In this document: positions 45,767 through 62,517 of the stretch, one piece after another
How the letters are laid out: every line of letters starts with the position of its first letter
Position numbering within the stretch: the first letter of the stretch is position 1
NCBI GenBank assembly: GCA_963920705.1
Contig: OY987228.1
Span: forward strand, 16,351,187 to 16,415,186
Reading direction: 5' to 3'
Length of the DNA: 64,000 nt
From: Odiellus spinosus
Lineage: Eukaryota; Arthropoda; Arachnida; Opiliones; Phalangiidae
The notes under the pieces: generated by a model
The model's database searches: none
Told to the model about the DNA's origin: nothing
The model's input: the letters and a program-made list of their open reading frames with translations, nothing else
Program-made: the position numbers and the translations under genes

Positions 45767-48700
45767 ATGGAGTCTTGGAAGCGAGCGTTCCGCTTGATAC
45801 TAATAACCACGATTTTGACCTCGTCGCGTGGTCAAATTAACGTTACAGTCTTAGATCCCGGGAGCGAGACAACACCCAGTACACCGGTGCCCACTGGTAT
45901 ATTAAATGATAATTAAAAGCTAGTATAGTCTTTGTTTCTAAGATAATTTCATTATTAAGTTGATCCAAGCGAGCCACCTTTGGACGATAAAGATAAGTTT
46001 CTGGATTGGTTAGTTAAAGATACCAGAGATGATCATCACGTGGAATACGAAGGTTACGATGGATGGTATAATAATCCCACCCATCCCGAACTGGGATCAG
46101 TTGGTAATTAAGGAAAAATTTATTTTTAAATTTTGATACTAATCTAGCAGTAGTAAAAATCACACCACCTATGAGAGGTGGTTCAAATATAAATAATCTT
46201 AGACCAGCATCTCTTAGATTTTCTAAATTGTTAGACACATCTTGGGTTTAAATTTTTTCGGAGTTTACTAAGTTACGCCATTAAGTTACTCGTAAAAGCT
46301 CGATATATGTTTTAGATAGTCAACTGGTTCGACTTCTACCACCGGCTTACGCCGACGGAGTGTACGCGCCATCAGGGGCTGATAGACCTAATCCTCTTGA
46401 TCTTAGTATGATGCTTATGAATGGAACAAGCGGGAAAATGTCCAATACCGGAAAAACGGCTCTCTTAGTTTTTTTCGGTAATAATCGTAATTGGAAAATA
46501 TTCATCGTAACAAACTGGCCTTACAAATTTAGAGTCTTCTATATAGGACAACAAGTCGTGGAAGAACTACTGGATGTTCAAAGACCGGGATGTCCTCCCG
46601 AGTATTTCAATATAAAAATACCGGAACATCACGAATATTACAAAACTAATGGTCCTAAGGAAATGCCCGTTTTGAGAAGCCGGTACGACGTTCGAACCGG
46701 ACAATCGCCGAATAACCCGAGACAACAGGTTGGTAAATTCGGAACCATATTTATCCCTGGTGTAACTTTAATTTGAACATTATTTACAGATCAACGAAAT
46801 CACCCCTTGGATAGACGGTGGTCTAATGTACGGAGTTTCCAAAGGTTGGTCGGACGGACTGAGGTCGTTTAAGGACGGGCTTTTAGCCAGTACTCCGGAT
46901 GGAAAATATCCCGCCTACAATGATATTAAATTACCCATGGCTAACCCACCTCCTCCCCGTCAACATAAATTGGAACCCGTTGAAAGATTTCATCGTAAGT
47001 TCTACTTAAAGGGAGTATGAAGCCACGAAACAAGCTGCTTTTTCTTAATTATACCGTGAGCTAGTACTATTAACAATGAACACCTATCTTATGCAGAAAT
47101 AGTAACTAACAAAACTCTGTGCGCGCCAGTATAGTCTTTATCCATAGCAAACACGCCCAAGGTTTTTGTTAGTTACCACTTTTGTCACTGCATTTTTACC
47201 ATTAGAGGGAGCTTGTCTTTATCAATTAAAAGAGGTGTCCATTGTTAATAGTCATAGCTGTGAGATGTTTCGTGTCATTAATTAATCTAAACCAAAAATT
47301 CTCCATAAGAATTTTTCATATAAAGCAATAAAACAGCTTCCTAGAAATTTTCGTTCTAAACATGTATATTCATAACAGTACATTGATCATAAAACGCGAT
47401 GATTGGTTACTGTCCAGTATTTCTGAAAAGCAACCAATAAAATCACGCGCGAAACTACACGAAATAATCTTGTTTAGTAACGAAAACTGTGAAAATTAAT
47501 TGAAATTAAGAAATATGTAGGCTTTAATAATGATATTGATTTCTCAGTATGCTATCAAATTCAACGCTTGACGCTCACTTTTAAAATTTAACCTCAAATA
47601 TCAAATTAAATCTTAAACAGGACTGGGTAACCCTAGAGGCAATGAAAACCCATTTCTCTTAACGTTCGGGGTATTTTGGTTCCGTTGGCATAACAAGGTG
47701 GCCAAAGCTCTGAAGAGGAAACACCCCAAATGGGCTGACGAAAGGTTATTCAACGAAGCTAGAAAATGGGTCATAGCTACTCATCAGGTAGTTCACAATA
47801 CACTCTTCATTTTCTTGAGCTTGTTTAAAGAGACAGTAAAGCCGAAAAGTAATTTTCTATCGATTCTTTATTATTTTAATAAATCTAATTTAATAACAAA
47901 AATAAATTACAAACCAATATTAAGTTAGAAATCAATTTTTAGCACGGATTCACGGATACTATGAAATTTCCGAATCTGTGTCGCCCGCTAATAAACAATA
48001 GAGCTTGCCTCTTATAGTTTAGATTCCACTAGCGCGCGTGCGTAAAAACTTTGCAAATAATTTTAACGTGTGTAATGAACAACGAGGCATCTCGCACACT
48101 ATAGTGGAAATTAAGCTTTATCCTATAGTTTACAACATTAATATCCGAATTGTGGTTAGATTTAAAACTCTCCGTGGATCCGCGTTAAGCCTACTTTCCG
48201 AGTGAGTAAATCCAAACATATTTCTAACTTAATTTTGGAATGTAATTTGTTTGATAAGAAATCTATAGAAAAATCACTTGTAGTGCGGTTTTATTATCCC
48301 TTTAAGAAGATTGATACACAATGATAAACCTCCCAGGATGTTAAAAAATGGTCATTGACGACCTCTTCAACAAGAGCATATATAGAGCCTAAATAATAAA
48401 TATCCCCATTAGCTAACTTAATTGATTTTGAATAATTGCTTAAGGTCCCATTGTTTTCACGTTTACAGCATATGGTAATTAACGAATGGTTACCGGAATG
48501 GCTAGGCGAAGATTTACCACCGTACGAAGGTTACGACCCAAGCATCGACCCGGGAATAGCCCACGAATTTCAAACAACTGCCATGAGATTCGGGCACACT
48601 TTGGTGACATCGGGTGGTTACAGAAGGTAATTATTAATAAAAGGGGTGACCATCATGGAAGAATTGAAAATTACTTTATAAATGTTCAGTTACTTTAATA

Positions 48701-51700
48701 AAGACCTTAAATGTTGGGGTGGGTCAATTATAAATACACGGACCTTCCATAGAGGATATAGCGAGTGGAGTAGAAGTCCAAACATTTGCAAACAGATTTT
48801 AAAAGGAATCTTTTTAGTTATTAATCCTTTAAACATAATTCTCATTTAAATTTATGTTTTGATGAATAATGGATTCAATCAAGCCCAATGTTCAATAATT
48901 AACCCCGTAACCTTTGGTGAAATTTGATAATGTTTTTACTCACTGAAGTTTGAAACTGGACTCGCTAAGTCTAAATCCTATTCTAAGAAATTTCAAAGTT
49001 TAAGATTCGCATATTTTAACCGTCCTAAATGATTAAAAATAATTTATTTTCAATGAACCATCTCAAATATTTTGAATGAGTGCCACTCTAATCACTTTTG
49101 AAAATTTGTAACTTTAATATATTTATGAGCCAAATGGACTCATTTCAAAGATCTCAGTGGCTTTATTGCAATTAATCCGTAACCAAATGTTTCAACTCTC
49201 CTTAAAGATCTGGTCAAAAGGGGGGCTGTAAAGTATTCGAAACAACTGGAAAAACAAAGTTTTCTGGACATAGAGCGGTTCGCACGTGTAATAGTTTTTG
49301 GAACCCAAAGGTTGGTAGATATTATTATAATTATAACCGTCGCGCGATCGTAATGCGGATAAAGTTTTAATTTACAATAGGAAGCGGTGGAAGAACACGA
49401 TATAGACGCTTTACTACTTGGACTGGCTTCTCAACCGAGCGAAAAGGAGGACAACGTTATTGTAGAGGACCTAAGGGGTCGCGTTTTCGGCCCTTTGGAG
49501 TTTTCCAGAAGAGATTTGATGGCCATAAATATCCAGAGAGCCCGAGATCACGGTCTGCCCGATTATAAAACGGCCCGAAGAGTTTTGAAACTAACAACGT
49601 TTGACAATTTTGCCGAGATGGCCAAAATATGCTCCAACGTCCATAATTTACACCCTGAAGTTTGTTTAAAAGCTCCAATCAAAAAATAATTTATATCGTC
49701 ATTTTAAATTACGGGTTAAATTGCAGATTTTCGATACAATTCTACCAAAAATCTACGGAAACAATACGGATTTGATCGATATATGGGTAGGAGGTATTTT
49801 AGAGACTGAAGCGACAAGACCGGGGCAATTATTCCGAACTATAATAAAAGATCAAATGAGACGAATCAGAAACGGCGATCGGTTCTGGTTTGAAAATAAA
49901 GGAAATAGGTAATAAACTAAATCAGTTAGCTTCGAGAAATAGAAACTAATAAGCCCTGAATTTACAAAGCCTTTTCACCGACAAGCAAGTCGAAAAAATT
50001 AAGAAAATTAACATGTACAGACTAATTTGGGCCATCACGGAAATTGAACACGGTGATCTGCAGTATAATCCATTCCGTTTACCAGCAAATAGTAAGAAAC
50101 CAAAAAAGAATCAAATCGGTTCAAAGAAGCGGAGATCATTTATGGGTCAAACCCAAAAAGAGGGAACATAATTTCATCTCGGAGAGAGTTTCACGCTGAC
50201 CACTATAGGCACTATGGTAAAATGGGCAAGCGATATAATGTACTTTTTATGGTTGTCGGTAGAAATTGATGGTCTAGACACAGCGCGTAAGTGTTCGGGA
50301 ATAGCTTTAATTTAGGGACAATTAATTTGATTCAACGCGTGTGAATTCGAGCGGTCTTATCATAAATCCGCTTCCCCGAACCGCTAGAGATTTCTTACAA
50401 AACAATAGGATTAATAATAATCAACGCTCCATTTCTAGCTAATCCTGGATTGAAAGATACCTGCCGAATCTCTCTAAACATGTCAAATTACACTTGCTAT
50501 AACGTCACGTCAAAACAGAATGATACGTGTTTTTATTTACCACCATTGGCACCGCCTTTGGTTAGTGAATGTAAACTGCCCGAAAACTTCGATTATTTCT
50601 CTGGTAGCGAAGTATCGTACGCCTTTACATTTGCGGGGATTGGTCTATTCGTAATTGGTAAGTGAGAATTCCCACTTAGGGGCACCTTCGCGTATCGAAA
50701 GACACCAGCGATATTAAAAAAAGTGCGGGGTCAACAAATCCGAGAGTAAAAAAGAAAGGGACCCCGCTGTCCACGCGGTTTACACGACTCAGAATTGCGT
50801 TTTCACGTACTGATACGCAATTTTGGTTTTAGGGTGCTTCGTCGCCGTGTTTCTTCTTACGAAGAAAAGACAAAAGATACTGAACAATTTAAGGGGAAGA
50901 AATACGAAAAGAACAATGAAAAAGTTGGGAAATAATACAAAGTCAGCGGTGGAATGGATCGGAAAGAAAGAAGGGACGAGACAAGTCGTTCTCAAATTCA
51001 ACGAGAACAAAATTATAACTATTCATCGTTTAAACGGCGAGAAGGTTCGATTCATTGATTTGACGCGAGTGGGAACAATCGAACTACAAGTGGCCGTTAC
51101 AGCCGGATACCAATCCCATTACTACATTACTATTAGAGTGGCGAGGGAATACGATCTGGTTTGTATATCAAATTTATAGAAATACTACAAGCCGGGTTTT
51201 CACTGGCGCTTCATTCTCTCTTTAATGGGTTTTAAAATATCAATTATGTTACGAAAATCAATAGATCCCAAGTAAAACGGCGAGAAAAATAATAATAATT
51301 ATAGGTTGTAATAATCAACATATTATAATTTACAGGTAACTTTTTCCAGAAAGGGGCAATAGGTTGGGCTTCATCCTGAACACCGGAGCGCAGAGGTTGG
51401 AACACTTTTACAGGCGCTTAACCAAATTATATTATCAACGGTATAATCAACATATAATAATTTACAATATCCGTACGTCCGTAACTTTCTAGAATGTTCT
51501 AGAAGGTTCCAGAAGTCTGGAGAGGTCAAGAAAATTCTCTCCAGACTAATAAAATAACATTTTGACGAAATCGTAGTGACGTCAATAATAAACTTCGATA
51601 ACAGCCGGTTCTCAAATGTTAGTTATGTCGTAGGGGATAGTGCTAAGCCTAAATACAATTTATAAAAGAAGCTTAGTAGCGCGCGATCATGGACGCGTAA

Positions 51701-54700
51701 TGTAATCCAAACGTCATTGAAACCGCCGAATTTATTCTTTGAGATAGGGATTCAAAATCTGAAGTTTAAAAAAATAATGTACACTAGCAAAAACCGGCGA
51801 AAAATCAACGGGGTGTTGATATATGTTTATGATACTGTCAATAATATAAATTGGTTAAGCGCCTGTAAAAGTGTTTCAACCTCCGCGCTCCGGTGTTCAG
51901 GGTGAAGCCAAACATATTGCACCTTTCATCAAATTACATGTTGATATAGTCTGAATCTGGGAGGCTTGTTTTATCTGTTAGTAGTTAATTTAAAAACCCT
52001 TTAAAGATTTATTACGGACCAAACACGTGCAGTATGTATGTTATTAAAAAATGTATTATTTGGAAAGGTTTTGAAGTTTGACAACGCCAATGAAAGGGAC
52101 AACTTTATTCGATCATTGGAAGAATATTTAGGTAGCATCGGAGTGGGTCGCCAACGAAGGGAAGTAACCGTCCCGGCCATAATCAACGGAGCAAATACTA
52201 AAGCTAACCGGCAAAAAGAGTTGGAAAAGTTTTTTAGGGTGGTCTTTGCCCAGGTTTGAAACCATTTTAAGATTTTACAAGATTTAAAGAAACTGACGAA
52301 AATACTTTCAGGCTTTCGGAATTGAGCACAATACCCAAGAATTGTTGCAAGTTGATTCCTCGCAGGCGAGAAATGTCATTAATACCGAAATAACTCTATT
52401 TGAATTTTCGGAGGCATTGTCCCTCAGACCAGACTCAGTTTTTGTAGAAAAAATGTTTTCCTTGGCCGACAAGGGAAATAAGGGTTACATTTCGTTTAGA
52501 GAGTTTCTAGACATAATCGTTATTTTCGCCCAAGGATCGCCGGAAGACAAAATTAAGCTAATGTTCGAGTAAGAATACAGTACTATAATTATTGGCTTAC
52601 AATTCGAGGCCATATCTGCAATATGTAAAGTCAAGAAATGATAGAAGCTATTACACTTCTATCCTTTCTTGGTAAAGCCCATTGAAAAGTTACTTCCCAG
52701 TTGGTTGGTCAAAGTCGTTCATTTATAAGATCTCGCTTTCCATTGGCGTCGTGATAAAGAACAGAAGATATACGAACAAATATCTAAAATATTTAGTTCT
52801 TTCTCATATCAAGTTATGAAGAAACCAATGAAAGGAATGATCAAATAATCAGACGATATTCAGTAACCATTCGAGATGCGATTTCAACATCAGAACTAAC
52901 TCTTGTTCACGATAAACTACGATTCTAATACGATTTTCGATCTTTCAGTATGTACGACATTGATCGGAGTGGTAAATTGACTTCCGAAGAATTCTCGGAT
53001 ATGATTAGGTGAGTTGTTCGAAATTATACTAAAACGAAATAATATTGCAACATATTCTATTCTGGATATCTAAGTTCAATGATAGAATTGGCAAACGAAA
53101 GCCTACCATCGGACCAACTGAACATCTTGCTATCGACCATGTTTAAAAAAGCAGGCTTGAATTCTAAACAAGATCTGACCTTAAACGACTTTAAAAGATT
53201 GATGGCGGACTACAAATCGGAACTGGGATACGCGCAACTGTGTATCGGAGGAATCAAAGCTCCTATGCAAACGGAAGTAAGAGCGAGACAAAGCGCCATT
53301 ATTAAAGCCCACGTTGACCTACACAGAGCTTACAGGTAATCCATTAGTATACGGTAAAAAGCTAATACATTAATAGCAAAGACTAAAGGAATAAAATTGT
53401 ATCGCTTAGCTACACGAATGACTTGGAAATGGAAGGAGACAATGAATGGGGTTCGGTTAAAATCGAAAGCGGGTTGACGCCTAAACCTATCACCAAAGAT
53501 TCGTGGTTTCTAAGACTGAAACGGTATTGCGATAACTATAAACTTCATATATTCTGGTTAGTCCTCTACACCATGCTTTTATTCGGAATTTTCATCGAAC
53601 GAATGTATTGTAAGCGAATTCTCGAACCAATGGCTTCTTAAAATAAAAACTCCTTTAACTCTGTTTTCTCCCAAGATTATTCTTTGGAACGAGAACACGG
53701 TGGTTTGAGAAAAATTGCTGGTTATGGCATTAGCGTAACCAGGGGAGCCGCTAGCGTTATGATGTTTACCTACTCTTCCATCCTTCTCACGATGTGTCGT
53801 AATCTGATTACATTTTCTCGTGAAACCTTCCTCAAAAACTACATACCTTTCGATTACTTTATTACCTTTCATAAATATATCGCCTTTTGGGGGCTCATTT
53901 TTACAAGTTAGTGGTATTTTTTAAATTTCTCTTATAAAATACTTAAAGGGACTGTATATTTATCTTCACTTTTATGTGTCATTGTCACACATCCGACGAG
54001 TTTGCCGTCAAACTCGTCGTCAGAGTATCTTACATTTGCTTAGTTCTGAAATATAGACTGAGTGTGGAAAATAACCACTTGATCGGATTGGCTGTTAAGT
54101 CCGCAGATTCACGCGTATAACTCTTCTTGTCGTTTATCTCGAGAAACATTTTTGGTAGTGTGACGTCACATCACGTGACCTCTCTTTTCCACTTGGTTGA
54201 TATTTCACTGAGCGCCCGATGATTTACAGTCCCTTTAAGTTCTTTCAACGATTGTGTTTAAATTATTTCTCTAGTTATTCATACTATTGGACACGCGTTT
54301 AATTTTTATCACATCGCCACCCAAACTGCGGACGATCTAACTTGCTTATTTAGAGACTACTATCACGCGTAAGTTATACGACATAATTGTGTATGTAAAG
54401 TTGCGCATATTTTGATTGAATTGGTTTCAGTACTGACGAACTGCCTAAATTTCATTACTGGTGTTACGGAACCATAACTGGTAACTAATCTAATCCATCT
54501 ATTATAGGCTATATTTAGATAGGCGTCTAATATTTTTCTCCCAATTTATCTAAATATATAGGTTTAACGGGTGTTCTTCTGGTGTTAGTGTTAGCGGTGA
54601 TATACATTTTCGCTTTACCATTCGCCCGCAGAAACGTGTTCAAAGCATTCTGGTTCACGCATAATCTTTATCCAATTTTCTACATTTTAATGACTCTGCA

Positions 54701-57080
54701 CGGTTTGGGTCGAGTTGTACAGCGACCTTTCTTTTACTACTTCTTTTTGGGACCCTTGTGCGTATTCGTCCTCGACCAAATGATCAGCATTAGTCGCAAG
54801 AAAATCGAAATATCGGTTGTCAGAACCATAATTCATCCGTCCGGTAAGCTATAGGTTGTCTATATAGTCGGTGGCCCGCGCACCAAATGTATAGTCTCTA
54901 CAACAGATGGTTCGTTTAAAGGGAATATCTGTGATTTTTAAATCCCCTTTAAAGTCGCCTTCTTTTCTAACTTACCAGACGACGTTGTACAAAACAAACT
55001 GTACAGTCAAAGCTTGGCCGCGTGCGTAAGGGAAGATCATTTTAGAGGGGCAAGTTTCAGAGCAGATAGAGCCTTTAAAGGGAGAATTAGGCGGTACATC
55101 ATTTTATTTTATCGATTACCATACTAATAATTAATAAAATATTCCCTGAATTAGGCGATTATTTTTTGGAAAATATTAAAATTTTGCCAACAACCATCGT
55201 ACCAATGATAAAACTCCATAGTATTTGGCTTAAAGGGGCTATCTGCAATTAGGACAGCCCCTTTAAAGGGACTATCTGCGATTAGTACAGCCCCTTTAAA
55301 GGGACTATCTGCGATTAGTACAGCCCCTTTAAAGGGACTATCTGCGATTTTCAAATCCCCTTTAAAGTCGCCTTCTTTTCTAGCTTAGCAGACGACGTTG
55401 TACAAAACAAATTCTACAGTCAAAGCTAGGCCGCGTGCGTAAGGGAAGAGCATTTTAAAGGGGCAAGTTTCAGAGCAGATAGGGCCTTTAAAGTCGCCTT
55501 CATTTCTCGCTTAGCATAGAAAGTTAATAAGGGAATGAAATTTTCAAGTGGAAATCTATAAAGCAGATAGGGCCTTTAAAGTGATCATCCATAGTTGGTA
55601 ATGAAATGGCCAGGAGCCAGGACATACATATCCTCAAGTCAAAATTTTCAAGTAGATGCTAGTTGAAGAGGGCCTTCCCCTACTTACACAACCCTGGATC
55701 CCTTTAATAAAATATTCTTAGCTCACTCTATGTCACGCTTTTTGACACGCCTGGATTTCACAACACGTGTTATGTTATGAAACAAGAATTTGCCCACGAT
55801 AGCAGACGATTGTTCGTTTTGAATTATACTGCCTCTATAATTATATACCCTATAATAGCACTATTAATTGAAACATTAAAATAAATATGTTTAACAGGCT
55901 TAAATATTTTAAAACACTCGATCCCCATGTAAAACTAATCAGTTTTCTTTAGATGTTTTGGAACTTCAATTGAAACGCCCACCCAATTTTCAATACCGCA
56001 GTGGTCAATGGGCCAGAATTGCTTGCCCATTGTTAAACAGCGACGAATACCATCCGTTCACTATTTCGTCCGCCCCTAATGAGGAGAATATCTCCTTGCA
56101 TATCAGAGCTGTTGGTCCGTGGACAATGAATATACGCCAGTTGTTAGACCCCAACAATATCCAATATCACGCCTACCCAAAGGTATTGTTCTAAATGGAA
56201 AATTCGTCTATTTACGTCCTAATTAAACATTTATACAGATTTACTTAGATGGACCCTTTGGAGAAGGTCACCAAGATTGGTATCAGTACGAGGTTTCAGT
56301 GTTGGTTGGAGGGGGCATCGGGGTGACACCCTTCGCGTCTATTCTAAAGGACGTGGTACACAAGGCATCTTCTAATACGGCAATTACTTGCAAGAAGGTA
56401 CGAGAGAGTAGCAGACAGGCCATTTAATTTTCTGGCATTTACAGTTTACTCCACTTCTTAGATATACTTTTTATGGATTACGAGGTAAGTTTTAAACTTT
56501 ATTCAAGTACTGATATGGTATACCCCAATCCGACTGGTTATCAGGACCCAGAAACATTTTGAATGGATGACGGACATTATTCGTTACGTAGAAAACAATG
56601 ATTCTCAAAAATTGGTCGAGTGTCATATATTTATCACGCAATTTTATCACAAATTCGATCTGAGAACTACGATGCTCGTAAGATCCTAACAAAGGGTGTC
56701 TTAAACAAAATCTAAAACTATTAATTCATTCACCCTTTTTAGTATATTTGTGAGAGGCATTTTCAGAAGATATCGAATAGAAGTTTATTTACCGGACTCC
56801 AGTCCATTACGCACTTTGATAGACCGGATATGAAGGAGTTTTTAAATTCATTGAAGCAAGCGTATAGCCACAAAGTAATCCCCTTTCTCTCAACGCGGTT
56901 TTAGAAACATTTAAATACTAAGATTAAAGAAAAAGTTTTTACCTGAAAACTGCGTAGATTAGCAAAGTTGGTGTGTTTTCATGCGGGCCACCGCCGATGA
57001 CCTTGTCTGTCCAAGAAGCTTGCGATCAACTAAACAAGAAAGAAGGAATAAATTTCATACACCATTTTGAAAATTTTTAA
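45767..57080 (+). CDS. Duox: Dual oxidase, downstream paralog (Duox2), complete
   Basis: Twenty-eight exons: 45767-45896, 45960-46103, 46316-46477, 46547-46728, 46790-46994, 47621-47787, 48469-48626, 49208-49310, 49381-49659, 49727-49908, 49970-50091, 50439-50657, 50833-51158, 52068-52253, 52312-52568, 52949-53008, 53075-53335, 53410-53609, 53676-53906, 54275-54368, 54431-54480, 54562-54843, 55953-56182, 56239-56397, 56462-56484, 56545-56677, 56743-56874, 56958-57080; about 1,599 residues, phase closed. Same architecture as its neighbour, but closer to family consensus: [38 protein letters not shown], and a canonical second EF loop ([12 protein letters not shown]). NOX part has [37 protein letters not shown]. 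One exon is only 23 nt (IYFLWITR). Several introns are large and carry inverted-repeat elements. Poly(A) signal AATAAA at 57390. Likely the copy with the conserved role. Confidence 0.95.
51350..51928. mobile_element. Long-TIR element in a Duox2 intron
   Basis: About 580 bp with terminal inverted repeats of at least 80 bp: left TGAACACCGGAGCGCAGAGG with AACACTTTTACAGGCGCTTA just inside; right is the near-perfect reverse complement (51850-51928). It sits between exons 13 and 14. A partial copy is at 4885-4960. No transposase frame. Confidence 0.85.
53941..54240. mobile_element. 300-bp MITE with perfect 16-bp TIRs
   Basis: ACTTAAAGGGACTGTA at 53941-53956 is the exact reverse complement of 54225-54240. 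The element is exactly 300 bp, non-coding, and has an internal hairpin around CGACGAGTTTG. It fills most of the Duox2 intron between exons 19 and 20. The AAAGGGACT core resembles the CCTTTAAAGG-ended family. Confidence 0.85.
54914..55082 (+). mobile_element. CCTTTAAAGG-ended element, copy 3
   Basis: About 169 bp. It starts TTTAAAGGGAATATCTG and ends CAGATAGAGCCTTTAAAGG. The body has CCCCTTTAAAGTCGCCTTC, CAGACGACGTTGTACAAAAC and GGCCGCGTGCGTAAGGGAAG. It lies in the Duox2 intron 54844-55952, about 150 bp from copy 4. Confidence 0.8.
55229..55582 (+). mobile_element. CCTTTAAAGG-ended element, copy 4, with triplicated terminus
   Basis: Left part (about 55229-55350) is a tandem array of a 33-bp unit built on CCCCTTTAAAGGGACTATCT then GCGATTAGTACAG, three to four copies. 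It is followed by a full body like copy 3 up to about 55493, then a second partial tail to 55582. It shares the intron with copy 3. The minus-strand frame across 55151-55354 is only the repeat translated. Confidence 0.8.
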
Positions 57081-57902
57081 CTGCAGTGTCCCTTTAAGTA
57101 CTTTTGCATTTCATTATCCCTTTATAATTCATTTATCAATTAAATTGATTATAAAATTAATTATTAAATGGCTTTATCCTCATTTGACCATTTATTATTG
57201 CCTCCCCACTATGTTAAATATTTACATAAAGCTTTAATTAGTTTAAATTAAACTCAATTAAACACGTTTCACATGCCCTTTAAAAAGAAATCGTTACATT
57301 CCCACCAGCTCCCCAACTGATCTTGGAAAGTATTTTGGGTTCAAACTATCAACAGTAGCCCCTCGTAATTAACTAAAATATATGGTTTCAATAAAAAATT
57401 AGTTTGTAATAATTACTTTGACTATTTATTGTATGTTTTAACGATGACTTGTTTCTTTCACTAACATTCGTTTTTCCACTAGTTGCAAAAGTTGCCGCAC
57501 ATTAAAAGCAGACGACGCACAAATTTCAGAACAGGATATAAGCGTAGGTTATTGCTCTATTAATCTTTTATTTTTTTTTTTTCAACTTTACTGTCCATGT
57601 GGAAATTCAGTCAAATAGCATTGCGTTATAATTTTCTTGATCCAGCCGGGTTCGCGGTTGATTTTAAACAATTAACGTATAACATGCCCACATAACCCTA
57701 ACCATATCGTGTTTTAATAATAAAAGTAACCTTGGGTTTAAAAAAATTGTTATTTGTTATATTGTTAGTCCATTCTTCGTCTCCATGCTTTGTGTCATCA
57801 CCAGTCGTCGTCTGTCGATGTCGAGAAGGTTTAGGCGGGAAATGTAACTAGTAATACAGTGTAATTAATTTTTTATGATTAATTATATAAACATATTTAA
57901 TT
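57081..57902. other. Duox2 3' flank and SMC5 5' flank
   Basis: Contains the Duox2 poly(A) signal at 57390-57395 and the SMC5 promoter. No other gene or repeat recognised. Confidence 0.5.

Positions 57903-62517
<4,615 letters not shown>

Noticed and set aside
55151..55354. Minus-strand frame with repeated [11 protein letters not shown]
   Set aside because: Translation of the 33-bp tandem repeat at the end of a mobile element inside a Duox2 intron.
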